Below, in pieces: positions 27,381 through 41,123 of a stretch of 64,000 bases of DNA. Positions within the stretch are counted from its first letter, which is position 1; every line of letters begins with the position of its first letter. This DNA is from Pseudomonas sp. A34-9 (GTDB taxonomy: Bacteria > Pseudomonadota > Gammaproteobacteria > Pseudomonadales > Pseudomonadaceae), in the NCBI RefSeq assembly GCF_029543085.1, contig NZ_CP119967.1, positions 4,614,501-4,678,500 on the forward strand. The letters run 5' to 3'. The translations under genes and the position numbers were made by a program. The notes below the pieces were generated by a model. That model was not told the DNA's origin, did no database searches, and saw nothing but the letters and a program-made list of their open reading frames with translations.

Positions 27381-29584
27381 GACTGAGCCTCTTGTGCCAC
27401 ACGAATACCGACCTGCCCGCACAGTGCGAGGAAGTTGGGGAACGACGTCGCTACGTTGGCGCAATCATGGATGCGGATCGGTGCAGTAGCGCGCAGCGAC
27501 GCCACACTGAATGCCATCGCGATACGGTGATCGCCATGACCATGCACTTCGCCGCCGCCAATCTGACCGCCGTCGATGATGATGCCGTCCGGGGTCGGCT
27601 GGCATTTGACGCCCAGCGCCAGTAAACCGTCTGCCATAACCTGAATGCGATCCGATTCCTTGACCCGCAGCTCTTCGGCGCCGGTCAGCACGGTGCGCCC
27701 TTCGGCGCAGGCAGCGGCGACGAACAACACCGGGAATTCGTCGATCGCCAGTGGAACCAGCGCCTCAGGAATCTCGATACCTTTGAGTTTAGCTGCTCGC
27801 ACGCGCAGGTCAGCCACAGGCTCGCCGCCGACTTCACGCTGGTTTTCCAGGGTGATGTCCGCGCCCATCAGGCGCAGTATGTCGATCACGCCAGTGCGGG
27901 TCGGGTTGATGCCGACGTGCTCAAGCACCAGCTCCGAACCTTCGGCGATCGAGGCCGCCACCAGGAAGAACGCCGACGACGAGATGTCACCCGGCACTTC
28001 AATGTGGGTCGCGGTCAGTTTGCCGCCCGATTCAACCGACGCCGTAGCGCCATCGACGCTCACCGGGTACCCGAAGCCGCGCAGCATACGTTCGGTGTGG
28101 TCGCGAGTCGGAGCCGGCTCGGTAACCGTGGTCTTGCCTTCAGCGTACAGACCGGCGAGCAGCAGGCAGGATTTCACCTGAGCACTGGCCATCGGCATGG
28201 TGTAGGTCAGACCTTTGAGCGTGTGACCGCCACGAATGGTCATCGGTGGACGACCTTCAGCAGCGGTTTCGATCACGGCGCCCATTTCACGCAGTGGATT
28301 GGCCACGCGATTCATCGGCCGCTTGGACAGCGACGCATCGCCCGTCAGGGTACTGTCGAAGTTCTGCGCGGCCAACAGACCGGACAGCAGACGCATCGAA
28401 GTACCGGAGTTGCCCAGATAGATCGGGCCCGGCGCCGGCTTCAGGCCGTGCAGACCGACACCATGGATGGTCACGCGGCCGTGGTGCGGGCCTTCGATGA
28501 CCACGCCCATGTCGCGGAATGCCTGCAAGGTTGCCAGGGCGTCTTCGCCCTCCAGGAAACCTTCGACTTCGGTAACGCCTTCGGCCAGCGAGCCGAGCAT
28601 GATCGAGCGGTGGGAAATCGATTTGTCACCCGGTACGCGAATCCGACCGGACAGGCGGCCACCAGGTTGAGCCAGGAAGATCAGATCGTTGGAATTCATA
28701 GCGTCCACATAGGCCCTGCGGGCCAGGATTTTACTGAAATGCTCGCGGGCAACCCGGGCGCGAGTGAAAACGCCCAACAATTGGTGCCCATCCCCTGCAT
28801 CGACCGCGTCGCGCAAGGCGTCGAGGTCGCTGCGAAATGTATCGAGTGTGCGCAGGACAGCCTCGCGGTTGGCGAGAAAGATGTCGTGCCACATCACCGG
28901 GTCGCTTCCGGCGATTCTTGTGAAATCGCGAAAACCACCGGCAGCGTAACGGAAGATCTCAAGATTTTCATTGCGCTTGGCCAACGAGTCGACCAGACCG
29001 AAGGCCAGCAAATGCGGCAAATGGCTGGTCGCAGCCAGCACTTCATCGTGGCGCTCGACCTGCATGTGCTCGACGTCGGCACCCAATTCGCGCCACAGAC
29101 GATCAACCACTGCCAGCGCAGCCGGATCGGTCTGCTCAAGTGGCGTGAGGATAACCTTGTGGCGACGGAACAGCTCGGCATTGGAAGCTTCCACCCCGCT
29201 CTGCTCGGAACCGGCAATCGGATGCCCTGGCACGAAGCGCGCAGGCATACCGCCGAACGCCTCGGTCGCCGCGCGCACCACATTGCCTTTGGCGCTGCCG
29301 ACATCGGTCAGAATTGCCGAGCCCAGATCCATGCTCGCCAACCGCGCGAGCACTTTTTCCATGGCCAGAATCGGCACTGCCAACTGAATCACGTCAGCGC
29401 CTTGGCATGCAGCCGCCAGGTCATCCTCACAACGATCGACCACACCCAACTCGACCGCCAGCCTGCGCGATTGCGGGTCGAGATCGACCCCGACCACTTC
29501 GCGGCATATGCCGCTTTCACGCAAGCCTTTGGCAAACGAACCACCGATCAATCCCAGACCGACCACCACAAGGCGCCCGATCAT
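27377..29584 (-). CDS. aroA: Fused prephenate dehydrogenase / EPSP synthase
   Basis: 735 aa. Residues ~1-300 are a TyrA-type dehydrogenase ([32 protein letters not shown]), making 4-hydroxyphenylpyruvate or the arogenate equivalent. Residues ~310-735 are 3-phosphoshikimate 1-carboxyvinyltransferase: [54 protein letters not shown]. The fusion is normal for Pseudomonas and links the shikimate path with tyrosine synthesis. Start placed at MIGRLVVVG; a start further upstream would overlap hisC. Confidence 0.94.
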   Translation of the reverse strand: MIGRLVVVGLGLIGGSFAKGLRESGICREVVGVDLDPQSRRLAVELGVVDRCEDDLAAACQGADVIQLAVPILAMEKVLARLASMDLGSAILTDVGSAKGNVVRAATEAFGGMPARFVPGHPIAGSEQSGVEASNAELFRRHKVILTPLEQTDPAALAVVDRLWRELGADVEHMQVERHDEVLAATSHLPHLLAFGLVDSLAKRNENLEIFRYAAGGFRDFTRIAGSDPVMWHDIFLANREAVLRTLDTFRSDLDALRDAVDAGDGHQLLGVFTRARVAREHFSKILARRAYVDAMNSNDLIFLAQPGGRLSGRIRVPGDKSISHRSIMLGSLAEGVTEVEGFLEGEDALATLQAFRDMGVVIEGPHHGRVTIHGVGLHGLKPAPGPIYLGNSGTSMRLLSGLLAAQNFDSTLTGDASLSKRPMNRVANPLREMGAVIETAAEGRPPMTIRGGHTLKGLTYTMPMASAQVKSCLLLAGLYAEGKTTVTEPAPTRDHTERMLRGFGYPVSVDGATASVESGGKLTATHIEVPGDISSSAFFLVAASIAEGSELVLEHVGINPTRTGVIDILRLMGADITLENQREVGGEPVADLRVRAAKLKGIEIPEALVPLAIDEFPVLFVAAACAEGRTVLTGAEELRVKESDRIQVMADGLLALGVKCQPTPDGIIIDGGQIGGGEVHGHGDHRIAMAFSVASLRATAPIRIHDCANVATSFPNFLALCGQVGIRVAQEAQS

Positions 29585-29612
29585 AGGTGCAGCAGATTGC
29601 AGTGCAGTGACA

Positions 29613-30725
29613 TCACCCACGAGCCAGAACCTTGCGCAGCGCTTCAAGGAAGCGGCTGTTTTCCGCCGGCAGACCGATAGTCACCCGCAGGTGGTTCGGC
29701 ATGCCGTAATTGGCCACCGGACGTACGATCACGCCTTCGCGCAACAAGCCCTGAAATACCGGAGCCGCGACTTGACCGAGGTCGACGCAGATGAAATTGC
29801 CTTTGGATTCGATCCAGTTCAGACCCAGCTCACGGAAACCAGCCTGCAACTGCTGCATACCCGACTCATTGAGTTGACGGCTTTGCGCCAGATACTCCTC
29901 ATCTTTCAACGCTGCGCAGGCCGCCGCGAGGGCCAGACTGTTGACGTTGAACGGCTGGCGAACGCGGTTCAGCACATCCGCGACCACAGGAGTCGACAGG
30001 CCGTAGCCAACACGCAATGCCGCCAGACCATAGGCCTTGGAGAACGTGCGCGACACCAGCAGATTCGGGTAAGCGGCGAGGAAATCCAGGCCGTCTGGCA
30101 GATCGCTGCCTTCGGCGTACTCGATGTACGCCTCGTCCAGCACTACCAGCACATGCTCCGGAACATCCTGCAGGAACTCGTCCAGCGCTTCAGCGCCGAA
30201 CCAGGTACCGGTCGGGTTGTTCGGGTTGGCGATGAACACCACGCGGGTGTTGGCATCGATGGCCGCGAGCATTGCCGGCAAGTCATGCCCCCAATCCTTG
30301 GCCGGCACCACTTTGGCTTGCGCGCCGACAGCCTGAGTGGCAATCGGGTACACCGCAAAGGCGTGCTCACTGAACACCGCATTCAGGCCCGGCGCCAGAT
30401 AGGCGCGCGCGACCAGCTCAAGAATGTCGTTGGAACCGTTGCCCAGCGTGACCTGACTCAGCTCGACGCGGCATTGCTCGGCCAGCAGGGATTTCAGCGC
30501 GAAACCGTTGCCGTCCGGATAACGGGTCAGTTCGCCCAGCTCTTCGCGGATCGCCGCCAAGGCTTTCGGACTGGCACCCAGCGGGTTTTCATTGCTCGCC
30601 AGCTTGACGATTTTCGCCGGATCCAGATCCAGCTCTCGCGCCAGTTCGTCCACAGGCTTGCCCGGAACGTACGGCGAAAGTTGTTGCACGCCCGGCTGTG
30701 CCAAAGCGAGGAAGTTGCCACTCAT
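29613..30725 (-). CDS. hisC: Histidinol-phosphate aminotransferase
   Basis: 370-aa fold-type I PLP enzyme. Cofactor lysine in SRTFSKAYGLAALRVGY; IANPNNPTGTWF and VLDEAYIEYAE are the usual cofactor-contact segments. In this pheA-hisC-tyrA setting the enzyme (HisC2 in P. aeruginosa) may act on aromatic as well as histidine precursors. 13 bases separate it from pheA. Confidence 0.95.
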   Translation of the reverse strand: MSGNFLALAQPGVQQLSPYVPGKPVDELARELDLDPAKIVKLASNENPLGASPKALAAIREELGELTRYPDGNGFALKSLLAEQCRVELSQVTLGNGSNDILELVARAYLAPGLNAVFSEHAFAVYPIATQAVGAQAKVVPAKDWGHDLPAMLAAIDANTRVVFIANPNNPTGTWFGAEALDEFLQDVPEHVLVVLDEAYIEYAEGSDLPDGLDFLAAYPNLLVSRTFSKAYGLAALRVGYGLSTPVVADVLNRVRQPFNVNSLALAAACAALKDEEYLAQSRQLNESGMQQLQAGFRELGLNWIESKGNFICVDLGQVAAPVFQGLLREGVIVRPVANYGMPNHLRVTIGLPAENSRFLEALRKVLARG

Positions 30726-30738
30726 TTGCTACCGCCCC

Positions 30739-31833
30739 TTAGAGAACTGCTTTCGGGTAGGAACCCAGCACTTTGAGTGCTACTGCTTCCTGACTGATCT
30801 TTTCCAGCACACCTTTGATCAACGGATCACGGTGGTGGCCGACGAAGTCGATGAAGAACACGTAGGTCCATTTGCCGCTGCGCGACGGACGGGTTTCGAT
30901 ACGAGTCAGGTCGATCCCGTTGTCGTGGAACGGCACCAGCAGCTCGTGCAGCGCACCCGGCTTGTTGCTCATCGAGACGATGATCGAGGTCTTGTCGTCG
31001 CCGGTCGGCGGCACTTCCTGGTTGCCAATCATCAGGAAGCGCGTCGAGTTGTCCGGACGGTCCTCAATCTTCTCGGCCAGACGGGTCAGGCCATACAGGC
31101 CTGCCGCCATGTCGCCGGCAATCGCCGCCGAATTCCACTCACCTTTAACCCGTTTGGCCGCTTCGGCATTGCTCGACACCGCCACGCGCTCGACATTCGG
31201 GTAATGCGCGTCCAGCCACTTGCGGCACTGGGCCAGCGACTGGGCGTGGGAGTAGATGCGGCTGATGCTGTCGGTCTTGGTGTTTTCACCGACCAACAGG
31301 TGATGGTGAATGCGCAGCTCGACTTCACCACAGATCACCATGTCGTGCTCAAGGAAGCTGTCCAGCGTGTGGTTGACCGCGCCTTCGGTGGAGTTTTCCA
31401 CCGGCACCACGCCAAAATTCACCGCACCGGCCGCCACTTCACGGAACACTTCATCGATCGCCGCCATCGGCTTGCTGATCACGGCGTGGCCGAAGTGTTT
31501 CATCGCGGCTGCTTGGGTGAAGGTACCCTCAGGACCGAGATAAGCCACTTTCAGTGGCTGCTCCAGCGCCAGGCACGACGACATGATTTCGCGAAACAAC
31601 CGCGCCATTTCTTCGTTGCCCAGCGGCCCCTGATTGCGCTCCATCACACGCTTGAGCACCTGAGCTTCACGCTCGGGACGATAGAACACCGGCACTTCGC
31701 CTTCGGCCAGCGAGGCCATCTTTACTCGCGCGACTTCCTGGGCGCAACGCGCACGCTCACTGATCAGCTCCATGACTTTGGTGTCCAGAGCGTCAATGCG
31801 AACGCGCAGTGCCTTGAGTTCTTGCTCGGACAT
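30739..31833 (-). CDS. pheA: Chorismate mutase / prephenate dehydratase (P-protein)
   Basis: 364 aa. N-terminal AroQ-type chorismate mutase (~1-90), prephenate dehydratase (~95-275; AYLGPEGTFTQAAAMKHFG, VPVENSTEGAVNHTLD, NSTRFLMIG), C-terminal ACT domain (~285-360) with the Phe-binding motifs GALHELL and ETRPSR. Makes phenylpyruvate and should be feedback-inhibited by phenylalanine. The start shares one base with the serC stop (TGATG). Confidence 0.97.
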   Translation of the reverse strand: MSEQELKALRVRIDALDTKVMELISERARCAQEVARVKMASLAEGEVPVFYRPEREAQVLKRVMERNQGPLGNEEMARLFREIMSSCLALEQPLKVAYLGPEGTFTQAAAMKHFGHAVISKPMAAIDEVFREVAAGAVNFGVVPVENSTEGAVNHTLDSFLEHDMVICGEVELRIHHHLLVGENTKTDSISRIYSHAQSLAQCRKWLDAHYPNVERVAVSSNAEAAKRVKGEWNSAAIAGDMAAGLYGLTRLAEKIEDRPDNSTRFLMIGNQEVPPTGDDKTSIIVSMSNKPGALHELLVPFHDNGIDLTRIETRPSRSGKWTYVFFIDFVGHHRDPLIKGVLEKISQEAVALKVLGSYPKAVL

Positions 31834-32918
31834 CAGCCGTGTTCCTTCTCGAATTCAGCCATGTACGCCACCAGCGCATTGACGGCGGTGATGTCGACGG
31901 CGTTGTAGATGGAGGCGCGCATGCCGCCCACAGAGCGGTGGCCCTTGAGGTTGAGCAGACCGCGCTCATCGGCACCGGCCAGGAACGGCTTGTCCAGACG
32001 ATCATCGGCCAGACGGAACGGCACGTTCATCCACGAGCGATCCGATTTGTTGATCGGGTTGCTGTAGAGGCCGCTGGCGTCGATGAAGTCGTACAGCGTG
32101 CGCTGCTTGACGTCGTTGAGTTTGGCGATGGCTTCGACGCCACCCTGCTCTTTCAGCCACTGGAACACCAGACCGGACAAGTACCAGGCCAGGGTCGGCG
32201 GGGTGTTGTACATCGAGCCGTTATCGGCTGCGACCTTGTAGTCGAGCATGGTCGGGCACAGCGCGCGCGCCTTGCCGAGCAAGTCTTCGCGGATGATGTT
32301 GACGACGATACCGCTCGGGCCGATGTTCTTTTGTGCACCGGCGTAGATCATGCCGAAACGCGAGATATCGACCGGACGCGAAAGGATGTCCGAAGACATG
32401 TCAGCCACCAGCGGCACATCACCGGTTTCCGGGATCCACTGGAATTCCAGACCACCGATGGTTTCGTTTGGCGCGTAGTGAACGTAAGCGGCGTCTTTCG
32501 ACAGGTTCCACTCGTTCTGGCCCGGAATGGCGAAATAGTCGTAAGGCTTGGCCGTGGCTGCAACGTTGACGTGGCCGTAGCGCGACGCTTCTTCAATGGC
32601 TTTCTGCGACCAGATACCGGTGTCGATATAGTCGGCCGAGCCGCCTTCAGGCAGCAGGTTCAGCGGGATCTGCGCGAATTGCTGGCTGGCGCCACCTTGC
32701 AGAAACAGCACTTTGTAGTTCGACGGGATATTCAGCAGGTCACGCAGATCCTGCTCGGCCTGGGTGGCGATGGACACGAACTCATCACTGCGATGGCTCA
32801 TTTCCATGACCGACAGCCCCTTGCCGTGCCAATCAAGGAGTTCACCCTGGGCACGCTGCAGGACTGCTTCAGGAAGCGCCGCAGGACCGGCGCAGAAGTT
32901 ATAGGCTCGCTTGCTCAC
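31833..32918 (-). CDS. serC: Phosphoserine aminotransferase
   Basis: 361 aa from the GTG start at 32918 (VSKRAYNFCAGPAALP). PLP lysine in IYAGAQKNIGPSG; QGGASQQFAQIPLNL binds phosphate. Acts in serine and pyridoxal phosphate synthesis. Upstream ORF extension would run through a REP element and is not coding. First gene of the run to cmk. Confidence 0.96.
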   Translation of the reverse strand: MSKRAYNFCAGPAALPEAVLQRAQGELLDWHGKGLSVMEMSHRSDEFVSIATQAEQDLRDLLNIPSNYKVLFLQGGASQQFAQIPLNLLPEGGSADYIDTGIWSQKAIEEASRYGHVNVAATAKPYDYFAIPGQNEWNLSKDAAYVHYAPNETIGGLEFQWIPETGDVPLVADMSSDILSRPVDISRFGMIYAGAQKNIGPSGIVVNIIREDLLGKARALCPTMLDYKVAADNGSMYNTPPTLAWYLSGLVFQWLKEQGGVEAIAKLNDVKQRTLYDFIDASGLYSNPINKSDRSWMNVPFRLADDRLDKPFLAGADERGLLNLKGHRSVGGMRASIYNAVDITAVNALVAYMAEFEKEHG

Positions 32919-32969
32919 ATCCAATCTCGCTCTGATTTGGTGGTCACTTAAATCTATTGGTCTGCGGAT

Positions 32970-33071
32970 GATCGTTCCCACGCTCTGCGTGGGAATGCAT
33001 CCGATGACGCTCTGCGTCATGGGACGCGGAGCGTCCCGAGCGGCATTCCCACGCAGAGCGTGGGAACGATC
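32970..33071. repeat. REP pair (family A) between gyrA and serC
   Basis: Two inverted ~29-base copies (GATCGTTCCCACGCTCTGCG... and its reverse complement ending at 33071), each with an internal CCCACGC...GCGTGGG hairpin, flank a further pair of GACGC-type hairpins. The arrangement is that of a Pseudomonas REP doublet or REPIN. Confidence 0.9.
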
Positions 33072-33111
33072 CTGTGCAGTGTCGCAAATTTTCAAACAGA
33101 ACAAATAACAA

Positions 33112-33135
33112 GGGGGCGAATTCTCATCCGCCCCC
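33112..33135 (-). terminator. gyrA terminator
   Basis: GGGGGCG / CGCCCCC stem with a 10-base loop, 13 bases past the gyrA stop; on the minus strand followed by TTGTTATTTGTT, a broken T tract. Confidence 0.75.
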
Positions 33136-33147
33136 TCGTTTGCCCGC

Positions 33148-35922
<2,775 letters not shown>

Positions 35923-36356
35923 GAGAAGCCTGATTCCTTTTTCTGGTGAAACTTCGTCATATCCATATGGGACCAACGAAGCTCGTCGGGGCAGGCCGAG
36001 TGCCATGCGCCGACTTACGACAAATCAACACTGGATCGTGGATTTGCGCAGTAAAGACAGCTCCGTGGAGCTGCCTCGGAAAACGCCGGATGTTATCACA
36101 AAGGCCGCCACGCACCTATCCCCCAGATGCGCATGGAGCATAGTTAGTTGACCGGTGACAGGCTTAACGGGGACGAGAGAGGCTCAGAGCTTATTTGAAT
36201 GCTGAAATCGGGCTTGGTTTTGCGATGTTTATTGACTTTTAGGGGTACAAACACCTGCTGGAGCCGCCGAAGGCTGCGACCTTTTGATCCTGGCCTCTAA
36301 AAAGCAAGATCAAAAGATCGCAGCCTTCGGCAGCTCCTACATTGAGTACGCCGTCA
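35923..36356. promoter_or_regulatory. 434-bp region between gyrA and mtnA: gyrA leader and a REP pair
   Basis: Holds the gyrA leader/promoter (roughly 35923-36240) and, next to the mtnA stop, a REP pair. I could not assign -35/-10 boxes with confidence, and no gene or RNA was recognised. Confidence 0.4.
36260..36337. repeat. REP pair (family B) downstream of mtnA
   Basis: Inverted 30-base arms at 36260-36289 and 36308-36337, sharing the core GATCGCAGCC...GGCAGCTCC, with a few mismatches and an 18-base spacer. The same family recurs at 51980-52057. Confidence 0.92.
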
Positions 36357-37433
36357 TTAATGCAGGCGTTTGCGGCACATCAACTGGGCCATTTTCGCGG
36401 TGTCCGGGCGCTCGACGATGCCTTTTTCGGTGACGATCGCATCGATGAGATCCGCCGGCGTCACGTCAAACACCGGGTTGAACGCTTCAACGTCCGCACC
36501 GACACGCTTGCCGCCGACTTCCAGCAACTCGGCACCGTCACGCTCCTCGATCGGAATATCGTCACCACTGGCCAGATTCATGTCGATGGTCGAACTCGGT
36601 GCCACCACCATGAAACGCACACCGTGGTGCATGGCGTTGACCGCCAATTGATAGGTGCCGATCTTGTTGGCCACGTCACCATTGGCCGTGATGCGGTCAG
36701 CACCTACGATCACCCAGGTCACACCCTTGGTTTTCATGATGTGCGCGGCGGCGGAGTCGGCATTCAGCGTCACCGGGATGCCTTCGTTGGCCAGCTCCCA
36801 CGCGGTCAGGCGCGAGCCCTGCAGCCATGGACGGGTTTCGTCGGCATAAACACGCTCGACCATGCCTTCCAGATACGCCGCACGAATCACCCCCAGCGCG
36901 GTACCGAAGCCGCCGGTGGCCAGCGCGCCGGTGTTGCAGTGAGTCAGAATCGCCTGGGCATTACCCTGATGCTTGCGGATCAGGTCGACGCCCAATTGCG
37001 CCATGGTCAGGTTGGCTTCGCGATCGCTTTCATGAATGGCGACGGCTTCGGCTTCCAGCGCTGCCAGCGGATCGGCGTTCTCTTTCAAGCGATCAAGGCG
37101 ATCGTGCATGCGACCCAGCGCCCAAAACAGGTTGACCGCCGTCGGACGGGAATCGGCCAGCAAGGCGAAATCCTCTTCCAGCGCCGCGTACCAATCGCCA
37201 CCGTCGGCGATCCGCGCGCGAGCCGCGAGGACGATGCCATACGCCGCACTGATGCCAATGGCCGGCGCGCCACGCACCACCATTGAGCGAATCGCCTCGG
37301 CCACGCCGGCGGCGCTGGTGTAGGCGATCCAGGTTTCCTCGAACGGCAAAATACGCTGATCCAGCAGGTGGAGCGCGCCATCTCGCCAATCGATGGCCTT
37401 TACTTTCTCCGCAGCCAACAGTCGATCGCGCAT
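36357..37433 (-). CDS. mtnA: Methylthioribose-1-phosphate isomerase
   Basis: 358 aa, eIF2B-alpha-like. Motifs [15 protein letters not shown], the catalytic Cys in [19 protein letters not shown], and the Asp in [20 protein letters not shown]. Converts methylthioribose 1-phosphate to the ribulose form in methionine salvage. Divergent from mtaD with ~108 bp between; the pair mirrors PA3169-PA3170. Confidence 0.95.
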   Translation of the reverse strand: MRDRLLAAEKVKAIDWRDGALHLLDQRILPFEETWIAYTSAAGVAEAIRSMVVRGAPAIGISAAYGIVLAARARIADGGDWYAALEEDFALLADSRPTAVNLFWALGRMHDRLDRLKENADPLAALEAEAVAIHESDREANLTMAQLGVDLIRKHQGNAQAILTHCNTGALATGGFGTALGVIRAAYLEGMVERVYADETRPWLQGSRLTAWELANEGIPVTLNADSAAAHIMKTKGVTWVIVGADRITANGDVANKIGTYQLAVNAMHHGVRFMVVAPSSTIDMNLASGDDIPIEERDGAELLEVGGKRVGADVEAFNPVFDVTPADLIDAIVTEKGIVERPDTAKMAQLMCRKRLH

Positions 37434-37541
37434 CCCTCACCCCGCACTCATGAACAAAAGCCGCCGATTATAGCGATCCCCCCGCGAAGACGCTCGGGTA
37501 TACTTCGCCATCCTTTACAAAAGCACTGGAACCGACCCTCG

Positions 37542-38876
37542 ATGCCGAAACCTGCCATTGCGCTCGACTTATTATTGCTGCCGACCTGGCTGGTACCCGT
37601 CGAACCCGCTGGCGTTGTGCTCAAGGAGCACGGCCTGGGCATCCGCGACGGTCGCATCGTGTTTATCGGCCCGCGCGCCGAAGCATTGAAGTGTAACGCC
37701 ACGGAAACCCGCGAACTGCCGGACGTGCTGCTCGCCCCCGGCCTGATCAACGCCCACGGCCATGCGGCGATGACGCTGCTCCGTGGCCTGGCCGATGACC
37801 TGCCGCTGATGACCTGGCTGGAAAACCATATCTGGCCGGCCGAGGCCAAGTGGGTCGATGAAGATTTCGTTCGGGACGGCACCGACCTGGCCATCGCCGA
37901 GCAGATCAAGGGCGGCATCACCTGCTTCTCGGACATGTATTTCTTTCCGAAAGTCGCCAGCGAGCGCGTGCACAACAGCGGCATTCGCGCGCAGATCGCC
38001 ATTCCGATCCTTGATTTCCCGATCCCGGGCGCCAGCAGCGCCGATGAAGCCATTCGTCAGGGTGTCGAGCTGTTCGGCGACCTGAAGCATCACGAACGCA
38101 TCAAGATCACGTTCGGCCCTCATGCACCGTACACCGTCGGCGACGAGAATCTCGAGAAAATCCGCGTGATTGCCGAGGAGCTGGACGCATCGATCCACAT
38201 GCACGTCCACGAAACCGCGTTCGAAGTCCAGCAAGCACTGGAGCAGCGTGGCGAACGCCCGCTCGCTCGCCTCGGTCGTCTTGGTCTGCTCGGCCCGCGC
38301 TTCCAGGCTGTGCACATGACCCAGATCAGCGATGACGACCTGGCGTTGCTGGTAGAAAGCAACACCAGCGTGATCCATTGCCCGGAATCGAACCTCAAAC
38401 TGGCCAGCGGTTTCTGCCCGGTCGAGCGTTTGTGGCAGGCCGGGGTGAATGTCGCCGTCGGCACCGATGGCGCGGCCAGCAACAATGATCTCGACCTGCT
38501 CGGCGAAACCCGCACCGCTGCGCTACTGGCCAAAGCCGTTGCCGGCTCGGCCACGGCGCTGGACGCCCATCGGGCACTGCGCATGGCTACCCTCAATGGT
38601 GCGCGAGCATTGGGGATCGAAGCGCAAGTCGGCTCGCTGGAGATTGGCAAAGCCGCGGACATCGTCGCTTTCGACCTGTCCGGCCTGGCGCAGCAACCGG
38701 TGTACGACCCGGTTTCGCAGCTTATTTATGCCACCGGCCGCGATTGCGTGAAACACCTGTGGGTCGCCGGCAAACAACTGCTCGACGACCGCCGTCTGAC
38801 GCGCATGGACGAAGCGCAACTGGGCGCCACCGCCCGGGCCTGGGGCCAGCGCATCAGCGGCCACACCGAATCGTAA
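37542..38876 (+). CDS. mtaD: 5-methylthioadenosine / S-adenosylhomocysteine deaminase
   Basis: 444-aa amidohydrolase (TRZ/ATZ type). Metal site HGH in [19 protein letters not shown], then [12 protein letters not shown], and the catalytic Asp in [15 protein letters not shown]. In P. aeruginosa the homologue PA3170 deaminates methylthioadenosine to methylthioinosine; the neighbouring mtnA fits. Start MPKPAIALD at 37542; the frame is open further upstream but overlaps mtnA. Confidence 0.93.
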   Translation: MPKPAIALDLLLLPTWLVPVEPAGVVLKEHGLGIRDGRIVFIGPRAEALKCNATETRELPDVLLAPGLINAHGHAAMTLLRGLADDLPLMTWLENHIWPAEAKWVDEDFVRDGTDLAIAEQIKGGITCFSDMYFFPKVASERVHNSGIRAQIAIPILDFPIPGASSADEAIRQGVELFGDLKHHERIKITFGPHAPYTVGDENLEKIRVIAEELDASIHMHVHETAFEVQQALEQRGERPLARLGRLGLLGPRFQAVHMTQISDDDLALLVESNTSVIHCPESNLKLASGFCPVERLWQAGVNVAVGTDGAASNNDLDLLGETRTAALLAKAVAGSATALDAHRALRMATLNGARALGIEAQVGSLEIGKAADIVAFDLSGLAQQPVYDPVSQLIYATGRDCVKHLWVAGKQLLDDRRLTRMDEAQLGATARAWGQRISGHTES

Positions 38877-38933
38877 ACACCCCGGCACCCACGCCGGGAC
38901 TACAACCCTTTTGAAGTTTTAGAGGAATTGAAC

Positions 38934-39632
38934 ATGAGCAACGTCGACCACGCCGAAATCGCCAAATTCGAAGCCCTGGCCCATCGCTGGTGGGACCGCG
39001 AAAGCGAATTCAAACCGCTGCACGACATCAACCCGTTGCGGGTCAACTGGATTGACGAGCGGGTCAATCTGGCCGGCAAGAAAGTCCTCGACGTCGGTTG
39101 CGGCGGCGGCATCCTCAGCGAAGCCATGGCGCAACGCGGTGCCACCGTGATGGGCATCGACATGGGCGAAGCGCCACTGGCGGTCGCGCAACTGCATCAG
39201 CTGGAATCCGGCGTCAGCGTCGAATACCGCCAGATCACCGCCGAAGCCCTGGCCGAAGAAATGCCCGAGCAGTTCGATGTGGTCACTTGCCTGGAAATGC
39301 TTGAGCACGTGCCTGACCCGTCATCGGTGATCCGCGCCTGCTTCCGCATGGTCAAGCCGGGTGGCCAGGTGTTCTTCTCGACCATCAACCGCAACCCGAA
39401 GGCGTACCTGTTCGCCATCGTCGGCGCCGAATACATCATGAAGCTGCTGCCGCGCGGCACCCACGACTTCAAGAAATTCATTCGCCCGTCCGAGCTTGGC
39501 GCCTGGAGCCGCATGGCCGGCCTGACCGTCAAGGACATCATCGGCCTGACCTACAACCCGCTGACCAAGCACTACAAGCTGGCCAGTGACGTTGATGTCA
39601 ACTACATGATCCAGACCCTGCGCGAGGAGTAA
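38934..39632 (+). CDS. ubiG: Ubiquinone biosynthesis O-methyltransferase
   Basis: 232 aa from [16 protein letters not shown] with an AGAGGA ribosome site eight bases upstream; an in-frame ATG two codons earlier is less well spaced. SAM site [20 protein letters not shown]. Carries out both O-methylations of ubiquinone synthesis. mupP starts four bases after its stop. Confidence 0.96.
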   Translation: MSNVDHAEIAKFEALAHRWWDRESEFKPLHDINPLRVNWIDERVNLAGKKVLDVGCGGGILSEAMAQRGATVMGIDMGEAPLAVAQLHQLESGVSVEYRQITAEALAEEMPEQFDVVTCLEMLEHVPDPSSVIRACFRMVKPGGQVFFSTINRNPKAYLFAIVGAEYIMKLLPRGTHDFKKFIRPSELGAWSRMAGLTVKDIIGLTYNPLTKHYKLASDVDVNYMIQTLREE

Positions 39633-39636
39633 GCCG

Positions 39637-40308
39637 ATGGCCATCAGAGCAGTTCTCTTCGACATGGACGGCACCCTGCTCGACACGGCGCCGGACTTTA
39701 TCGCTATCTGCCAGGCGATGCGCGCCGATCGTGGCTTGCCGCCGATCAACGACAAGCACATTCGCGACGAGATTTCCGGCGGCGCGATGGCCATGGTTGC
39801 GGTGACCTTTTCGATGGACCCGGAATCGCCGGGCTTTGAAGACCTGCGCCAGGAGTTCCTCAGCCGCTACCTGGTTGGCTGCGCCGTGCATAGCAAGCTA
39901 TTCGACGGCATGGAAGAACTCTTGGCCGACATCGAAAAGGCCAACCTGGTCTGGGGCGTGGTCACCAACAAGCCGTTGCGCTTTGCCGAGCCGATCATGC
40001 AACAGCTGGGACTGGCCGAGCGTTCGGCGCTGCTGATCTGCCCGGATCACGTGAAGAACAGCAAGCCGGATCCGGAACCGTTGATCCTTGCGTGCAAGAT
40101 GCTTGATCTGGATCCGTCGACGGTGCTGTTTGTAGGCGATGATCTGCGCGATATCGAATCGGGGCGCGATGCCGGGACGAAAACCGCTGCGGTGACGTTT
40201 GGCTACATTCACCCGGACGACAATCCGCGCCACTGGGGTGCGGATGTCGTGGTGGATCATCCGTCGGAGCTGCGCAAGGTGCTCGATAGCGCGCTTTGCA
40301 GTTGCTGA
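39637..40308 (+). CDS. mupP: N-acetylmuramic acid 6-phosphate phosphatase (HAD family)
   Basis: 223-aa HAD hydrolase with the nucleophile motif [14 protein letters not shown], Lys in [10 protein letters not shown] and the Asp pair in [17 protein letters not shown] enzymes next to ubiG were long called phosphoglycolate phosphatase; in Pseudomonas the gene in this position (PA3172) is MupP of the MurU murein recycling route, which bypasses de novo UDP-MurNAc synthesis and lowers fosfomycin sensitivity. Assignment rests on that synteny. Confidence 0.88.
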   Translation: MAIRAVLFDMDGTLLDTAPDFIAICQAMRADRGLPPINDKHIRDEISGGAMAMVAVTFSMDPESPGFEDLRQEFLSRYLVGCAVHSKLFDGMEELLADIEKANLVWGVVTNKPLRFAEPIMQQLGLAERSALLICPDHVKNSKPDPEPLILACKMLDLDPSTVLFVGDDLRDIESGRDAGTKTAAVTFGYIHPDDNPRHWGADVVVDHPSELRKVLDSALCSC

Positions 40309-40313
40309 GACCT

Positions 40314-40362
40314 GACGCAGAGCGTCCCTGGCTGCATGCCCACGCGGAGCGTGGGAACGATC
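40314..40362. repeat. Degenerate single REP element (family A)
   Basis: A GACGC/GCGTC hairpin followed by GCATGCCCACGCGGAGCGTGG-type sequence ending GAACGATC; close to one arm of the doublet at 32970-33071. It lies in the 74-bp gap between mupP and the YciK-type gene. Confidence 0.8.
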
Positions 40363-40382
40363 TGACTCTTGATGAGGTTTTT

Positions 40383-41123
40383 ATGTTTGATTATTCCGCT
40401 CGTCCCGAATTGCTCAAGGATCGGGTCATTCTGGTCACCGGTGCCGGTCGTGGCATCGGCGCGGCGGCGGCGAAAACCTATGCCGCTCATGGCGCCACCG
40501 TGTTGCTGCTGGGCAAGACCGAAGCGAACCTGACGCAGGTCTATGACGAAATCGAGGCAGCAGGCCACCCGCAACCGGCGGTGATTCCGTTCAACCTCGA
40601 AACCGCCCTGCCCCATCAGTACGATGAGTTGGCCGCGATGATCGAGAGCGAATTCGGCCACCTCGACGGCTTGCTGCACAATGCCTCGATCATCGGCCCA
40701 CGCACGCCGATCGAGCAGTTGTCCGGCGAAAACTTCATGCGCGTCATGCAGGTCAACGTCAACGCCATGTTCATGCTGACTAGCACCCTGCTGCCACTGC
40801 TCAAGCTGTCGCAGGATGCGTCGGTAGTGTTCACCTCCAGCAGTGTCGGGCGCAAGGGCCGGGCGTACTGGGGCGCCTATGGCGTCTCGAAGTTCGCCAC
40901 CGAAGGCCTGATGCAAACCCTGGCCGATGAAGTCGATGGTGTGGCGCCAGTGCGCTCCAACAGCATCAACCCCGGCGGTACGCGCACCAGCATGCGTGCG
41001 CAAGCTTATCCGGGAGAAAATCCGCTGAACAATCCGACGCCGGAAGACATCATGCCGGTGTACCTGTACCTGATGGGCCCGGACAGTACAGGCATCAACG
41101 GCCAGGCATTCAACGCGCAATAA
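40383..41123 (+). CDS. YciK-type short-chain dehydrogenase/reductase
   Basis: 246 aa from MFDYSARPELL. Cofactor motif VTGAGRGIGAAAAKTYAAHG; catalytic Ser in VFTSSSVGRKG and YGVSK (YxxxK). A conserved member of the mupP-ubiG neighbourhood (PA3173 in P. aeruginosa); natural substrate unknown. The frame is open further 5' but that part crosses the REP element. Confidence 0.9.
   Translation: MFDYSARPELLKDRVILVTGAGRGIGAAAAKTYAAHGATVLLLGKTEANLTQVYDEIEAAGHPQPAVIPFNLETALPHQYDELAAMIESEFGHLDGLLHNASIIGPRTPIEQLSGENFMRVMQVNVNAMFMLTSTLLPLLKLSQDASVVFTSSSVGRKGRAYWGAYGVSKFATEGLMQTLADEVDGVAPVRSNSINPGGTRTSMRAQAYPGENPLNNPTPEDIMPVYLYLMGPDSTGINGQAFNAQ

Noticed and set aside
27917..29680. 587-codon plus-strand frame opposite tyrA-aroA
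   Set aside because: Shadow of the fused enzyme gene, rich in Arg/His/Gln as such shadows are.
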